DNA of 64,000 nucleotides, from contig JAKMXF010000311.1 in NCBI GenBank assembly GCA_024704765.1, positions 358,426 to 422,425 on the forward strand, in the 5' to 3' direction. Made by a program: the position numbers and the translations under genes. Within the stretch, counting starts at the first letter, position 1, and every line of letters starts with the position of its first letter. Shown piece by piece: positions 20,884 through 32,989 of the stretch. Origin of the DNA: Oopsacas minuta (Eukaryota; Porifera; Hexactinellida; Lyssacinosida; Leucopsacidae). The notes under the pieces are model-generated. The model made no database searches. It had not been told where the DNA came from and saw only the letters and a program-made list of their open reading frames with translations.

Positions 20884-22575
20884 TAATTATATTTCGTTAC
20901 TAACGATCTGATAAAGGCGAAATGTATTAGTGAAACTGCGGAATAAGTTTGCTCTAAAAATAACCGAAATTTTGCAATTAAATTCATATACAAAATTTCG
21001 TTATAAAATGTTGGATAATATAAAAGGAAATGGCACTGAATAGAATTCCATACTCGATACTAGTTACTATGCTGTGTAACTATTATTGTGTTGAGTAATG
21101 TATTTGTATTTGAATATTCATACAGTTAGCAAAGTTTAGGCGCGTTATTTGCATCCAAGTGCTCTCATTGTCTTTCATCTTTTCAATTATTCATTACGCT
21201 ACAAAAAGAATACTTCCAAAGTGAAATTGAAATAAATGAATTATTCATTTTGCGGCTAGATTTCATAATAAGGTATCGAGATGAAAGTATCTTTTAGTAC
21301 ATAGGTATTCTGTACACTTAGAAGTTATAGGGCGTGTGGAGCAAAATTGGTTAGATTTATAAGGAATCGATAATTTGTAAGGTTATGAATGCTGTGAGCA
21401 TTATGTGCAGAAATGAGACACATAATAAACCTAGTATTAGTATACTGAAACATAAATGTATCATGTAATTTTATAGCATACCTAAGTACTGAATCAGTAT
21501 CCAAGGTAGAATTTGGTTAATCCAATGGTATAGTTATACTGACATAATCAAGACTAGTTTTCTGCATAGTTACGGTTGGAATGTGCTCTTATTAATTTCC
21601 AGTGTATATATTCACGAAAATTGAAGATGACCTGCTATGAATTGTCAAATGTCATCATCAAATTAAGGGCTAATTACTGTTGAACGTTAATATTAAAATT
21701 AATTTGATTTCTAATTTCAAACGCAGCGTTTTTGTTTGATTAATTAAAGGACGAATAAGCAAATTCCGAAAACTATTATCATTCGATTAATTTTGTAAAT
21801 CATTAATTTTGGAAAGAATTTCAATTTATTGACAAAGTCATATGATAAGCAAATACGTGACATTTGTTATAATAACGTTTCTCCTCAAGCGAGCGGATTT
21901 TGTGTTCAATCAATGATTTATAATATAGTTATACAATAACTAAGCTATAAGAGTAGTCGGGTTAATTGAGGAAAGAATGTTCAATATAGCTGATTTATTA
22001 TCTTTTGGGGCCTGAATAGTAGTCGAATTTCAGTGCATTCTTGACTGCTTCCTTGGATATATTCTCAACATCCCTGGATTTCAAATTTTCTATGAAAATT
22101 ATACGATTTACAGCTGACAAAAGCAAGATTTAGTAGATTAGCAGACTAAATATATGAATTTGAGTATTGTTAGATTTCAAGAATATGTTTGGAATTTAAT
22201 ATGTCTTTTTAGTTATATGGAACTAAAAGTTTGTACTATAATTCCTCTAAATTGGTGAGTATTAAGTAACAATAAACTGGAGACGTCTTGGTTGTTTATA
22301 TAGTTTCACCCAACCAAATTATTAAATATTAATTACTCTAACCTTCTTGGAAGTATCGAATAGAAAAGACAGTTTTCCTACCAAGGTCTAGACATAATAA
22401 CTCCGGTACAATATTTTCTATTAAATATTCATATAATACCACATAGACAGACAGAAGAATTTGTGCTAATTTGTAAAATAGGGAAGGTAGGAATAATGAT
22501 GATTATCAAAACTTTATGGCTATAGAAAATGGATGAGAGTCGAATATATTCTTGGATCACAATGGAATTGTTATT

Positions 22576-22731
22576 ACAGTCAACTCTCACCATATAGCGC
22601 ACGGATATATGACCGCTTATATCCAAGCCTGAAATTGTACTAATATGGTCCTAAACATTCAAAGTAACATATGTTTATCGGGTGTAATTATTGCGATCCC
22701 TTGAGCTTTGACATAACGGGAGCTGACTGTA
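22576..22731. mobile_element. MITE (family 1), best-preserved copy
   Basis: Begins 'cagtcaactctcaccata' and ends 'taacgggagctgactg', flanked by 'ta' on both sides, the expected TA target duplication of pogo/Tc1-mariner-type elements. Confidence 0.7.
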
Positions 22732-24707
22732 TCTGAATCAATTGTAGAATTCTAAGAGAATTGTTTGTTCAATACACAAATTTCATTTTTTCGCATCATC
22801 ATAATGTAGTGTATATTAAGTGAGATTACACTCAAACGTAATTAAACATGGTTAGTTCCTTCATGAAAGAAATCAGCTGATCTGAAATGTGTTATTGTGT
22901 CTGATAGATCTAATAGCACCCTCCAAAATATTTACAATTTGACAGTTTATTTCTTCAATTAAAAGAAAGTATAATATTTCACATTTAACATAGTGGTTGT
23001 TACTATGGTGACGAGAAGATAATAAAGAATTTAAACATGAATGACAGTACGTTTCTAGGCAACAGATTTAGAGAATGGAATGAGGATACGCTACTTATAT
23101 TTGGATATAGCAATTAAATACAAAATATGGAGATATAATACATTCCAATTGGCAATTTGGAGTGGTATAGAGTTACACGTGTTCAATGATACTAAATTCC
23201 AATATTATATAATGTTGCTATGGAAAAATAGTCAGAAATTCCGCAGAAATAAAGCCTCTGATTAGTTATATATTTCTTAGCAACCAGTATTGAATCAAGA
23301 ATGCAATATTAACTGATAAATATATTCTAATAAAATGATTCAATTTTTTGGTATCAAAGAAACCTTTGGAATAATCAATTTCATTGAAACTCAATTTAAT
23401 GGATTTATGTAAGCTTGTTGGCATTTGTAATTTTTAGAAATATTATAAGAGATAATAAGACCATAGAATTACAAGAACTAGTTTGTTAAGTTTAAGAGTG
23501 CGAAACCCATGATTTAGAGTTGAGTTCATTGTTACATGGATGTACTCTATTTTTGATAATTACGCAATATTTCTAGGCGAATGACACTAATATCCTTCGG
23601 TGACAGCGGTTCACAACCATATGAGACACATATACTTTGCAGGAAATTTTTGTTGAATATATCCTATTGTTAAATATATTCGGCTTCTACTGTATAACAT
23701 TTGGAGTGCCTCCAGCCTCTCCTAGGAATTTACAGTGCATTCTTCACAAATTTGGAGACAGCGTGTCTATAGATAAATGCATATTGATTTGCTTATACCA
23801 CCAGCCAGATGGTTTGCTAATTGCAGGGATCACTGTCTGACACTATTTTAAAAATTAAACATACTTTTATCATTCTATTAATTGACACATACACACACGC
23901 ACACAAACACATAGGCAGTTATGATTCTGTGAAGTGAAGATAGGTTGAATCGTCATACAGAATATACTGTTATGACATGTTATTTGATTTAACAGATGGT
24001 AAATGTAATACACGTTGGAGGCAGTATATACTTTACATATCGTGATAATAGAGAACAACGAATTGCCACAGAAATTCACTGAATAATCATTGACAGTTTC
24101 AATTGCAAATTCTCCGATAAGTTTGTTGATTATGCAACTGACTGAATTCATTTTACGTAATATCTGATGAGTATTTCTACAGTAATATAAGGCTATTAGA
24201 TCGAATGCAATTATTCGTATAATTAATTAAATGAATAATTAATTTCTGTATTGTTTCGTAATACTTTATTAATTCAATGCTATTTATCGCATTTACTTGC
24301 CCAGACATTTCAACAGTGGGGAAGTTGTAAACATATTTTCTAAGAAATATATTACGTGGAAAAAGCTGGAACTTACAGGTATTTATTGAACGAATTAAGT
24401 TCCAAATAATCTGACCATTATTTGTTAGAATAATGCAAGGTTGACAATCTGACACCATCAGCTGTTCATTGTACCCCCGAGTAGCCAGACAAATGCTGGT
24501 CAGATCAGCCCTTGCAGCAAAAGTTACATAACTGATCTTTTCATCCTTCGACTAATTCATGTAATTGTGGAAAATATCGCTGATTTGCTATATTGTAGTG
24601 ATTAATAATTTCTAGTAAACTATCATAATTACATGACTGTATCTTACAAGAATCAAATTATAAGGTCGATGGCCAGCATTTGTGGAATCTTTCTCTGAGA
24701 ATAAATA

Positions 24708-24808
24708 AGTCAACTCCCGTATATCAAACGCGGATATATCAAATACCCGTGTGTATAGATGTAATTTTCTCATTACCTTGAGCTTCGATATAACGGGAGT
24801 ATACTGTA
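24708..24808. mobile_element. MITE (family 1)
   Basis: Ends 'agtcaactcccgtatatc' and 'cgatataacgggagtatact'. Confidence 0.6.
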
Positions 24809-24910
24809 ATCCCTTTCTAGAGAATATACATATGTTATACTTGGTTAATAAACATGTCTAAACACTAATATACTACACTAATGAGTTCTATAACAATTAA
24901 CAAATATGAC

Positions 24911-25357
24911 TCAATATTCATCAGTTAGATAGAGAATGAAGTAAATAAGACTTCCAATAGCGTAGACTAAGAATAGAATAAGATGGAAGGTTATCTTTAG
25001 CCAATGTTCTATGTTCAGTCGTTTCAATGTAGACTGATTGAGAATAGTTGTAGAGTCGTAGATCTCTTTGGAATTGTTGGGTGCACGGCGGATATATCTA
25101 TATAGCATGTATAACACCAAGGGTAAATTTATTAGGAGAATTACATAGCGAAATGTGATGAGACTTAGGAAGAATATGGAGAATTGTACGCAGTATTCTG
25201 GTACGAATATCTTGTTGAGAGTTCGTGTCGCGTCCATTGGATTCTTGAAATCGTGAGATAAATCATCTAGTATAATTAATCCCCAGCAAATCATTGCAAT
25301 CGCAACCAAATCAAAAGCAAGGAAAATTAGATACAAAGAAAGATCTATTTCATACAT
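24911..25357 (-). CDS. Cornichon family ER cargo receptor
   Basis: Single exon, 148 aa, the usual size of the family. Three to four hydrophobic segments. The cornichon signature is present: 'DDLSHDFKNPMDATRTLN' (family D-L-K.D.KNPID..N.LN), 'FVPEY', 'INLPLVLYMLYRY', and 'EIYDSTTILN' (family YDPTTIMN). These proteins load membrane cargo into COPII vesicles at the ER and act as auxiliary subunits of glutamate receptors in vertebrates. Nothing abnormal. I cannot say which of the paralogues (CNIH1-4) it matches best. Confidence 0.92.
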   Translation of the reverse strand: MYEIDLSLYLIFLAFDLVAIAMICWGLIILDDLSHDFKNPMDATRTLNKIFVPEYCVQFSIFFLSLITFRYVILLINLPLVLYMLYRYIRRAPNNSKEIYDSTTILNQSTLKRLNIEHWLKITFHLILFLVYAIGSLIYFILYLTDEY

Positions 25358-26566
25358 CTTTGAGAATTATAACCACAAATACAAACAGTTTGATAATAAA
25401 CAAGCTTGCCCACAGGTGAATAGTGATTCGAGTAGAATCTAATTGCTAGCATATTGGCAGCATAAAGCTATGCCATTAGGTTAGTTTATAAGTAATATCA
25501 TATAGTCTGTATAGGGAGACAGGATTGCTAGCCAGTTTGTTTCAATGTCTCTATGTTTTAAACTCCCACCCATTATGAGAATTCTCATTTTTCTGTATAT
25601 TTAATAATGCGCAATGATACATTCCCTGGCCAAAAGTATTGGAACACTCTGCCACAATTGACACTTGGCATAAATATTAATTTACTCTAGTTGCATAAGC
25701 TGAAATTAATTTCAAACATCTGTGATCATATTTCGATCATCATTACTTTTATCATTACAATCGCCTTTTCTGATATATTTTCAGATTATTCAGTACGTAT
25801 ATTCTCGCAATGTACCATATGCCACATGTGTCATTAATGGTATGGTGTTCCAATACTTTTGGCCAGGGAGTGCAGATCAAATTGTGTATTGTTTTCGGAA
25901 ATAATAGCCTGAAATTGCATTTATTGATATATAACTTGGAATTTTAGGTAATTTGTCGAAAATCCTGTCATTTAACAAATTTTATCTTGGGAAAGCATTA
26001 TAAGGGATTAGTAAGTATGGATTTGTATTACAAAAATTTGATGCAAAAACATTTATGTTAAGTAATTGTAATAAAAGATCTTAAGGTATTTCGTCAGTTC
26101 TAAATTCGAAATAAATCATGTTCTGTCTAGAATTATGATTACAGCTGGGAGATTAATCAAATGGTAAATTCGGAGCTCGAATAATTGGAATTAAATTGTA
26201 GAGATTTGTGTTGTAAGTCTCGCCAAGATAAGATAAACACATTTCAACTTTGTTGAATAATCAATTCGAAAAACACGCGATGGAAGTAATGCTTTAGACT
26301 TCAAACCTAAGTTATGTTTCATTTCAGTCTTTGTAGCTGGAGTATGCAAGTGAGATGATTAGAATATATTATATTAACTTTATGTACAATATCCAGATTT
26401 AGTTGTGATGAAGCAGCCTATTCATATATGATTTGAAGGTTCTAACCATAAATCAATGACAAGTTTGCACATAGCTGGTGGTGTAGCTATATATAATGGA
26501 ATTTGAGTTGCAATTGCAATCAAGCAAGAAAATATATTATATATCTTCTTATATCCATATCTGTTA
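25358..26566. other. Spacer with a Tc1/mariner-type MITE
   Basis: Divergent promoters of cornichon (-) and the Munc13-like gene (+). Apart from the element at 25619 I see nothing. Confidence 0.5.
25619..25873. mobile_element. Tc1/mariner-type MITE
   Basis: Terminal inverted repeats 'cattccctggccaaaagtat' on the left and 'atacttttggccagggagtg' on the right, about 29 bp with one mismatch. No transposase inside. TA at the left flank, 'ca' at the right. Confidence 0.8.
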
Positions 26567-29500
26567 ATGGAAAGTGTATTATTACATACGAATTTGAAAA
26601 AGAGAACCTCAATCGCATCACAAATGGCATTCGGTTCCCAGGAATTCATCGGATCTGTTCCGCTTACAATTCATGAGAGCTCTTCTGGAGATTCTAATAG
26701 TGCGCACACAGGGCTGAGTGATACGAAAATAACAGCAAACGAACTGTATTCTCTCTCAAACTTGATTATACATAAGAAAAGTAGTTACTTCTCAACTAAT
26801 ATCCTACCATTGTTAAAGCACATTGAACAGAATTCTGTCAATAAAGTAGCACAACATAATGAAGGTTTGAAGGCTTCTAAATTGACTTTAGAAACCAAAA
26901 AAGAAATGTTCTTACTAACAGTACGAGCAAATAAATGCTTGACTTCAAGCAAAGAGCATGAAGCCCAGCTGATATTAACAAGGACAGGTACACCTACTAA
27001 TCGTAGAGAGTCTCGTAAGGAAAGTAGAGACACACAATCTGTGACTACTAAAATACAGAAAATGCTCAATACAACCCCCAGGCAGATTGAGGACTGGACG
27101 AATGAGATTGAAGCTATGACTCAAGTCGAAAGGTGGATTGAGATAACAGTCGAAGAAGCGAGCGGTCTATTCCAAGCCGAGGGGGCAGGGTTAGAAAGGG
27201 CAGAGCAGCCTAACCCGTTCTGTAAATTCGGATTGATGGCACAACATGAAGCATTCGCCAATAACAAAAAGAGTAAGGCAACTAATTGGGATGCTTGTGA
27301 TTCAATTTGTATTACAAATGCAAAGCAAACTACAAATAACCCAAAATGGAGAGATAGCTTCAAAATACCACTATTTCCAAACAGAAACTTGATCGTTATG
27401 GAGGTCTGGGACCAGCAATCGCCTAACCTAGAGCAAAGCAGGAGACGACGGGGAAAATGTATCATGGTCAGAAGTAAGAAAAAGGATATAGGCAGTCAGT
27501 ATATCGGTAGATGCACGTTTGATGTGAGTAATGTGGGAGGTGAAAAGGAATCTCAAACTGCAAAATTGTTGTCGCATTCTGGTAAATCAATCCGCGGAAG
27601 CTTGCAGGTATCTACACAGGTTATAACCACATCACATGATGACGCACTTGAACAACTTAAGAAGGGAGACCATGGATTAGAACTGTTCCAATTAATCCTA
27701 ACAGAGTGGGGGCGCTCTCAACTAGCGAGTGGTAAAACTTCACTTGATAATGCCTTGCCGGATTCTCTATTGGTCCTGTTGAAGAAAATCGCGGAATTAC
27801 TCGGATTATCACACTTCCAACAATCATTAGCATTCTGGCCTTACTACACAGATTACCTTGTACAGCATTCTAACAACAGGGAACAACTGACTAGTTCATT
27901 ATTCACGATTAGCTCGCTATGGGAAGAAGAAGGGCAGAGACTTTCACAAGCACAATTGAATAGTTTCAAGAATTCTCTAATGAAGATCTACAACCATGAT
28001 TTAGCTTTGATAGAGAGAGCACGTGTGCTTTTCCCGCCTAATAATCAGGCAGCTGTCCATAGCTTAACAAACATAACAAAATGTCTGCAACAAATTTTCA
28101 AGTTCTTAAAGAAACTCGAAATGATTGGAGAAGAAGTAGACTTTAAGGCTGAGTTATTAGCTAGAGTTGAAAAAGACGTTACTGACTGGTTCAGCACTGT
28201 ATTATCTAACGCACAGCCGAAATTCGCTAGCAATGACGAATTAGATCAATCCAGTTCACTCGCCGATGTTCTACAGGTATTAGCACAAGATCTAGCAGAT
28301 TCGCTTAAGTTCTATCCAAACGCGTTTGGGAAGCTAGGCATCAACTATTTTGAGACTTCACTGATCATCTATGACCGTGAGATCAACAATGCAATCAAGG
28401 AATATTTCAATTCATACGATCTTAACTCGTACTTCGGAGAGAATAATGATTATGAAGACGATTTAGATGATGTATGCGAACGCACGCAGTGTTCATTGAG
28501 TTTATTCCGTCTGTATATCGGTATTCGTAACCTGGTAGCATTCAAACAATTCTCCTCGGACACTAATATCGAACTTTCCCTTGAAAAGTATCATTCACTC
28601 TTCAAACAGTTTGTGAGAACTTGGATTGATAGTTTAAGATATCTCACGCACATACACACGGAGACCATTTCCTTAGAAACCGAGGTCCAAACTTATCAAG
28701 AGTTGAATATCAAAATTTCCGTTTCGGCCTTAGAAATATTGCAAATATTCGAGCATTGCCATGATTTCTACGAAAAAATACAGTGGCCATATATCGAGGA
28801 TAGTTTCAACTTTGCAGTGAGAGTAACAGAAATTATCAGAGACTCGGCTAAACTGTATGTACATTATGAACGAGAACGAATAAAAAATGAAACTCAAAGA
28901 ATGTTAACAAAAGGAGGTGGGTTCGAAGTATGCGAGGATTTATGCTTAGCATTGAATAACTGCCAATACGTTATACATTACCTTGAGCAAGCTAGAAGCC
29001 TCGAAAAGTGGACAAGACTAACTGATTGCTTTCCACTACAAGCCAGTTCTTTTATTGAAACTATCGAGGGATTATATGATGAATCTATTAGAGAAGTGAA
29101 AGCGTTTATGAGGCAAATGATTGAATCACTCGCGTTTGCATTTCAGAAACAATTCAAGCAATATTTCGTAGGGTTCATGGCCAAACCGGATGTCATTGAG
29201 ATAAAGAAAGCCATTTATGACCAGCAAAATTGGCTAGAAAACAACATAGCTTCCACCAAGGTTCATTTGCCAAATACAATTGCTCCTTTGATGATCGAGC
29301 AGATGTGGATGAGCGTACTCAGAGTAATAATGCCATACAGAGAGGATGTTACAAAATGCGAACGACAGTATAGCAAAATGTTCGATGCCATTGGGATTCT
29401 ATTTGAACTGTTCTCTAGCAAAGGCCAACTACCTAGAGATACTCTATGTAGCTATGAATACAACCTCATATACGATTACTTCAAACTCCATACTATCTCT

Positions 29501-30172
29501 ACAACCAAGCTGATTCGTGCTTACTGCAAAGAATTAGTTCAAACGGACCGAATTCCAACGGAGGATTTGGGTACATTAACCTTCAGTGCAATGTACAGTG
29601 GAAAATCAGGCAAATTAGAAGTGAACTTCATCAAAGCAGCTGGGCTGAACTTCCTGGAGGATTACCAGAGTTACAAAGCTTGCGTTAAGCTGAGTGTATT
29701 CCCTGAACAGAACCATGTAGACTCTGGTAAAACTAAGGTATTTAACAGTGGAACTAATCCCACCATTCTACAAGAGGTTTCTATTGGTATTCCCGGGGAA
29801 ATAATGAACAAAGAGGGCGTATTGCTTCTACTATCAATACACAGTGAAGCTAGTAAGGATAGTGCATTCGGTGGTAGTGTATATTTCCCATTATGCTCTG
29901 TACAGCAATTTTCTGATGCCAGTGAACGTGATAAAACAGTCAAGCCTGAGTCACTAACGCTTCCGTTTACTCTCCCTATTAGCTCAGATATACTCACTGT
30001 ACTTCATGAGAGAACTAATGAAAAGGCCGCGACAAGTTTCCTCAAGAAACTTAACAAACGAAAATTGACGGACAAAACTAAAGGCAGTATTTTGCGTATC
30101 AGAAACTGTGATTCCCCTGAAAGCATAAGAGGAGATAAGAAAGGGAGATTTTTATCTAAGTTAAAACTTTAA
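26567..30172 (+). CDS. Munc13-like C2-MUN-C2 protein (UNC13D/BAIAP3 type)
   Basis: Single exon, 1,201 aa. Order: Ser-rich N-terminus, a short helical region (80-130), C2A about 188-350 ('RWIEITVEEASGLF' start, 'WRDSFKIPLF' and 'LIVMEVWDQ' strands), a long all-helical MUN region about 360-1000 including MHD-like segments, C2B about 1005-1100 ('GKLEVNFIKAAGLN' start, 'NPTILQEVSI'), then a basic tail. This is the architecture of UNC13D/BAIAP3, priming factors for regulated exocytosis that bind SNAREs through MUN. In C2A the calcium loop reads 'EQPNPFCKFGL' where Ca-binding C2 domains have SDPY, and C2B also lacks the acidic set, so calcium binding is doubtful. Family is confident; subtype is not. 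Confidence 0.82.
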   Translation: MESVLLHTNLKKRTSIASQMAFGSQEFIGSVPLTIHESSSGDSNSAHTGLSDTKITANELYSLSNLIIHKKSSYFSTNILPLLKHIEQNSVNKVAQHNEGLKASKLTLETKKEMFLLTVRANKCLTSSKEHEAQLILTRTGTPTNRRESRKESRDTQSVTTKIQKMLNTTPRQIEDWTNEIEAMTQVERWIEITVEEASGLFQAEGAGLERAEQPNPFCKFGLMAQHEAFANNKKSKATNWDACDSICITNAKQTTNNPKWRDSFKIPLFPNRNLIVMEVWDQQSPNLEQSRRRRGKCIMVRSKKKDIGSQYIGRCTFDVSNVGGEKESQTAKLLSHSGKSIRGSLQVSTQVITTSHDDALEQLKKGDHGLELFQLILTEWGRSQLASGKTSLDNALPDSLLVLLKKIAELLGLSHFQQSLAFWPYYTDYLVQHSNNREQLTSSLFTISSLWEEEGQRLSQAQLNSFKNSLMKIYNHDLALIERARVLFPPNNQAAVHSLTNITKCLQQIFKFLKKLEMIGEEVDFKAELLARVEKDVTDWFSTVLSNAQPKFASNDELDQSSSLADVLQVLAQDLADSLKFYPNAFGKLGINYFETSLIIYDREINNAIKEYFNSYDLNSYFGENNDYEDDLDDVCERTQCSLSLFRLYIGIRNLVAFKQFSSDTNIELSLEKYHSLFKQFVRTWIDSLRYLTHIHTETISLETEVQTYQELNIKISVSALEILQIFEHCHDFYEKIQWPYIEDSFNFAVRVTEIIRDSAKLYVHYERERIKNETQRMLTKGGGFEVCEDLCLALNNCQYVIHYLEQARSLEKWTRLTDCFPLQASSFIETIEGLYDESIREVKAFMRQMIESLAFAFQKQFKQYFVGFMAKPDVIEIKKAIYDQQNWLENNIASTKVHLPNTIAPLMIEQMWMSVLRVIMPYREDVTKCERQYSKMFDAIGILFELFSSKGQLPRDTLCSYEYNLIYDYFKLHTISTTKLIRAYCKELVQTDRIPTEDLGTLTFSAMYSGKSGKLEVNFIKAAGLNFLEDYQSYKACVKLSVFPEQNHVDSGKTKVFNSGTNPTILQEVSIGIPGEIMNKEGVLLLLSIHSEASKDSAFGGSVYFPLCSVQQFSDASERDKTVKPESLTLPFTLPISSDILTVLHERTNEKAATSFLKKLNKRKLTDKTKGSILRIRNCDSPESIRGDKKGRFLSKLKL

Positions 30173-31025
30173 AATACTCAATTATTTATCCAATCCAATC
30201 TTTGTTCTAAGTTTGTCATAACCTGTTAGTAGTGTATGTTATGTTATGTTATGTTATGTTCTGTATACTAAATATTGTATTTTACACCCTCAAAATTATT
30301 ATTTTGTATCCGATTTATTAGAGTAGTAGTTAGTATTTTAAGTGGGGTAAGCAATTGGAACTTAAATCAGTATTGCATAATTACCACAGAATTAGGAAGA
30401 GATTATGGAAGCAAAACGTGTAATATTTCATAAAAATAATGCTTTGATCATTCTCTGTCATTTAAGCTATTGTTTAGAAGACGAATTCAGGGAAATATAT
30501 TGGAAAACAACAATATTCATCATTGCTAGTAAATAACACGAAATATCCTGTAAATATATACAAATCATACAAATAAGTGCTGAGTATATTTATAAATATT
30601 GAAATCCGTCCATTTGTGTACTTTAAGTATTTTACATTATAAGGATTGTAGGCACGAAAACCAACTGCGTGGTTGAAGTTCAAAATAGCAAATATATTCA
30701 AAGAACTTTTCAAGACAAATCTACACTGTCTCTTGCGCCATACAGATGTAAACTGACTGCAAAACCACTTTCAAAATAGGATTGTAATTCAATGAGGATA
30801 GTTATTAATAGATAAATTTGATACCTTAATGATAAATGATAGGCCTCTTATTTATTAGATTATTTCACAATTATTTCTAAGGACAATGTATGTGACAGAT
30901 AATTATCTAATTCGACACAATCTGCAATCAATTATAGACTGTAATTATATTTAATTAACAAATTAGAATATAAATCTGTTAAAATCAATATTTTAATGTT
31001 AAATAATAGAATAAATTAGCAAATA
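30173..31025. other. AT-rich spacer before the Ubl/Cys array
   Basis: Contains a short (atgtt)n microsatellite at 30234-30260. Nothing coding. Confidence 0.5.
30234..30260. repeat. Pentanucleotide microsatellite
   Basis: Several copies of 'gttat' in the 3' flank of the Munc13-like gene. Confidence 0.7.
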
Positions 31026-31743
31026 ATGCAACTGAAGAGTATAATCCGTGTAGAACTAATACAGACAGAAAACAGAGATTACAGTAACAGTATACATGTG
31101 TGTTACTCTAAATCTGATTCTGTTATCAGCATCAAACATAAGCTGCAGCTAGTGACAGGTATTCCAACAGATAATCAGATTCTATACCATGCTACTTCCT
31201 ATCTATCAGATTCTACCCTTATACATATCCTATCTCAAGCAAATCATCCTATTCCTACTCTACACATGCATGTATCTGTTAAGGGAGGAGCTGCAAGGCC
31301 TAGTAATCAATTTGCATCATTTATATTTAAAGATGTAACAAGAGAAGAATGCTTTGAGAATTGTAAAGTAGTTCTTCCGACCATCTTACTGGACTATTGA
31401 CAAAGGACTAAGTTTTATAGCAACTTGTTCTAATCCTTGCTGTATATCTGTGCAAAATAGACACAAAGTGTGTATCCCTAAGGGTATGTACCAACATCAT
31501 GGAGGATATGTGTCACTTCGTTGTGAAGTATTCAAATTGACATGCCCTGCTTGCCAATCTAAGATTCCTTCTCAAAATTGGTTTAATATAGTATTCTATA
31601 ATTGCACTGCTGATATAGAATGGAGGCTAACTGACGATACAGAAGGGGAGATAACACTTGTAACTGAAGATGGTAAGTACACTCAAGCAAAGGAGGGCAA
31701 CGGAACGAAAGAATATCATTCTTTAGATGCTACACTAAAGTGA
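31026..31743 (+). pseudogene. Ubl/Cys-domain gene copy 1, frameshifted
   Basis: The N-terminal ubiquitin-like part (to Gly-Gly at 87-88) is intact and nearly identical to copy 3. Compared with copy 2, two bases are missing between about 31370 and 31390 (after 'TREECFEN'), so the frame ends at 31400. The C-terminal Cys-rich part continues in another frame to 31743 with all motifs preserved ('CPACQSKIP', 'CTADIEW') and no further stop. Either a young pseudogene, or a gene now encoding just the ubiquitin-like half, or an assembly error. Flanks on both sides are duplicated with copy 2. I do not recognise a named family. Confidence 0.7.
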
Positions 31744-31889
31744 ATGAATGTGAAAAAATCTGGATTTAGTGTGTTATAGAATAATGACGTAAATTTAGAC
31801 TATGTTAGCGTGAAAATGGATTTTACTTGTAATTCTTGTCTATAATATAATTACTAAGCTTGTTTGTGAATAATTGATGTTATAATATA

Positions 31890-32060
31890 TACAACTGCGG
31901 GCTTCGCTTGCTAGGTCGTTACGCGACAGCTTAGTACATCAGTTTAGCTTAAGTATGAAACAACCAGTATTCTTAGTAGTTTTGGTCGCTACGTGACGGA
32001 AAATATTCAGCACTTCGTGCATCAAGTATGAAATAGCAGAAATTTTAATTTTGTATTATC
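31890..32060. repeat. Array spacer with short GC-rich palindromes (unit 1)
   Basis: In this AT-rich spacer 'ggtcgttacgcgacag' and 'cagcacttcgtgc' form small hairpins. The same block recurs at 32990-33130 about 1.1 kb downstream and, degenerate, at 35560-35620. Confidence 0.6.
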
Positions 32061-32143
32061 TATGGTCCATCCGAAATAATCACCTTCTGCGGTAAAACTT
32101 GATATGATACATGACTGTATATTAGCATCCAACTATACAAATA

Positions 32144-32842
32144 ATGCAACTGAAGGGCCTAATCCGTGTAGAACTGATACAGACAGAAAACAGAGATTAT
32201 AATAACAGTATACATGTGTGTTACTCTAAATCTGATTCTGTTATCAGCATCAAACATAAGCTGCATCTAGTGACAGGTATTTCAACAGATAATCAGATTC
32301 TATACCATGCTACTTCCCATCTATCAGATTCTACTCCGATACATATCCTATCTCAAGCAAATCATCCTATTCCTACTCTACACATGCATGTATCTGTTAA
32401 GGGAGGAGCTGCAAGGCCTAGAAATGGCGCAGTTACAAGAGAAGAATGCTTTGAGAATCTTGAACTTGCTTCTTCCGCACCATATTACCGTACTATTGAC
32501 AAAGGACTAAGTTTTCTAGCAACTTGTTCTAATCCTTGCTGTATATCTGTACAAAATGGACACAGTGTGAGTATCCCTAAGGGTATGTACCCAAATCAGA
32601 AAGGATATGTGTCAATTCGTACTGAAGTATTCAAATTGAAATGCCCTGCTTGCCAATGTCTCATTCCTCCTCAAAATTGGGATAATATAGTACTCTATAA
32701 GTGCACTGCTGATATAGAATGGATTCTAACTGATGATACAGAAGGGAAGATAACACTTTTACCTGAAGATGGTAAGTACACTCAAGCAAAGCAGGGCAAC
32801 GAACTGAAAGAATATCAAGCTTTAACTGTTAGAGTAAAGTGA
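32144..32842 (+). CDS. Ubiquitin-like plus Cys-rich (zinc-ribbon-like) protein, copy 2
   Basis: Single exon, 232 aa. Residues 1-88 look like ubiquitin: beta-hairpin start 'MQLKGLIRVEL', 'SDSVISIKHKL' in the place of ubiquitin's SDTIENVKAKI, 'GISTDNQILYH' for GIPPDQQRLIF, and an end 'LHMHVSVKGG' like LHLVLRLRGG. The chain then continues 'AARPRN'. The second half has two cysteine pairs, 'CSNPCC' and 'CPACQC', around 'PKGMYPNQKGYVSIRTEVF', plus 'YKCTADIEW'. That half resembles a poorly described domain I recall from protist, fungal and invertebrate genomes; the Cys pairs suggest zinc binding. Relative to copies 1 and 3, eight residues are missing after the Ubl. Function unknown. Confidence 0.8.
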   Translation: MQLKGLIRVELIQTENRDYNNSIHVCYSKSDSVISIKHKLHLVTGISTDNQILYHATSHLSDSTPIHILSQANHPIPTLHMHVSVKGGAARPRNGAVTREECFENLELASSAPYYRTIDKGLSFLATCSNPCCISVQNGHSVSIPKGMYPNQKGYVSIRTEVFKLKCPACQCLIPPQNWDNIVLYKCTADIEWILTDDTEGKITLLPEDGKYTQAKQGNELKEYQALTVRVK

Positions 32843-32989
32843 ATGAATGTGAAAAACTCGGGATTTAGTGTGTTATAGAATAATGACGTAAATTTAAACC
32901 ATGTTAGCATGAAACTGGATTTTACTTGTAATTCTTGACTATAATATAATTCCTAAGCTTGTTTGCGAATAATTGATGTTATAATATAT

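Larger units (their letters stand above)
20633..24910. other. 4.3 kb gene-free region with scattered MITEs
   Basis: Only short chance frames, no splice-consistent exons seen. Contains the three family 1 MITEs listed. I found no tRNA, rRNA or other RNA gene by eye. Confidence 0.5.

Noticed and set aside
23870-24458. Two minus-strand frames of about 93 codons
   Set aside because: AT-rich chance frames; one includes a CA-type microsatellite; no homology seen.
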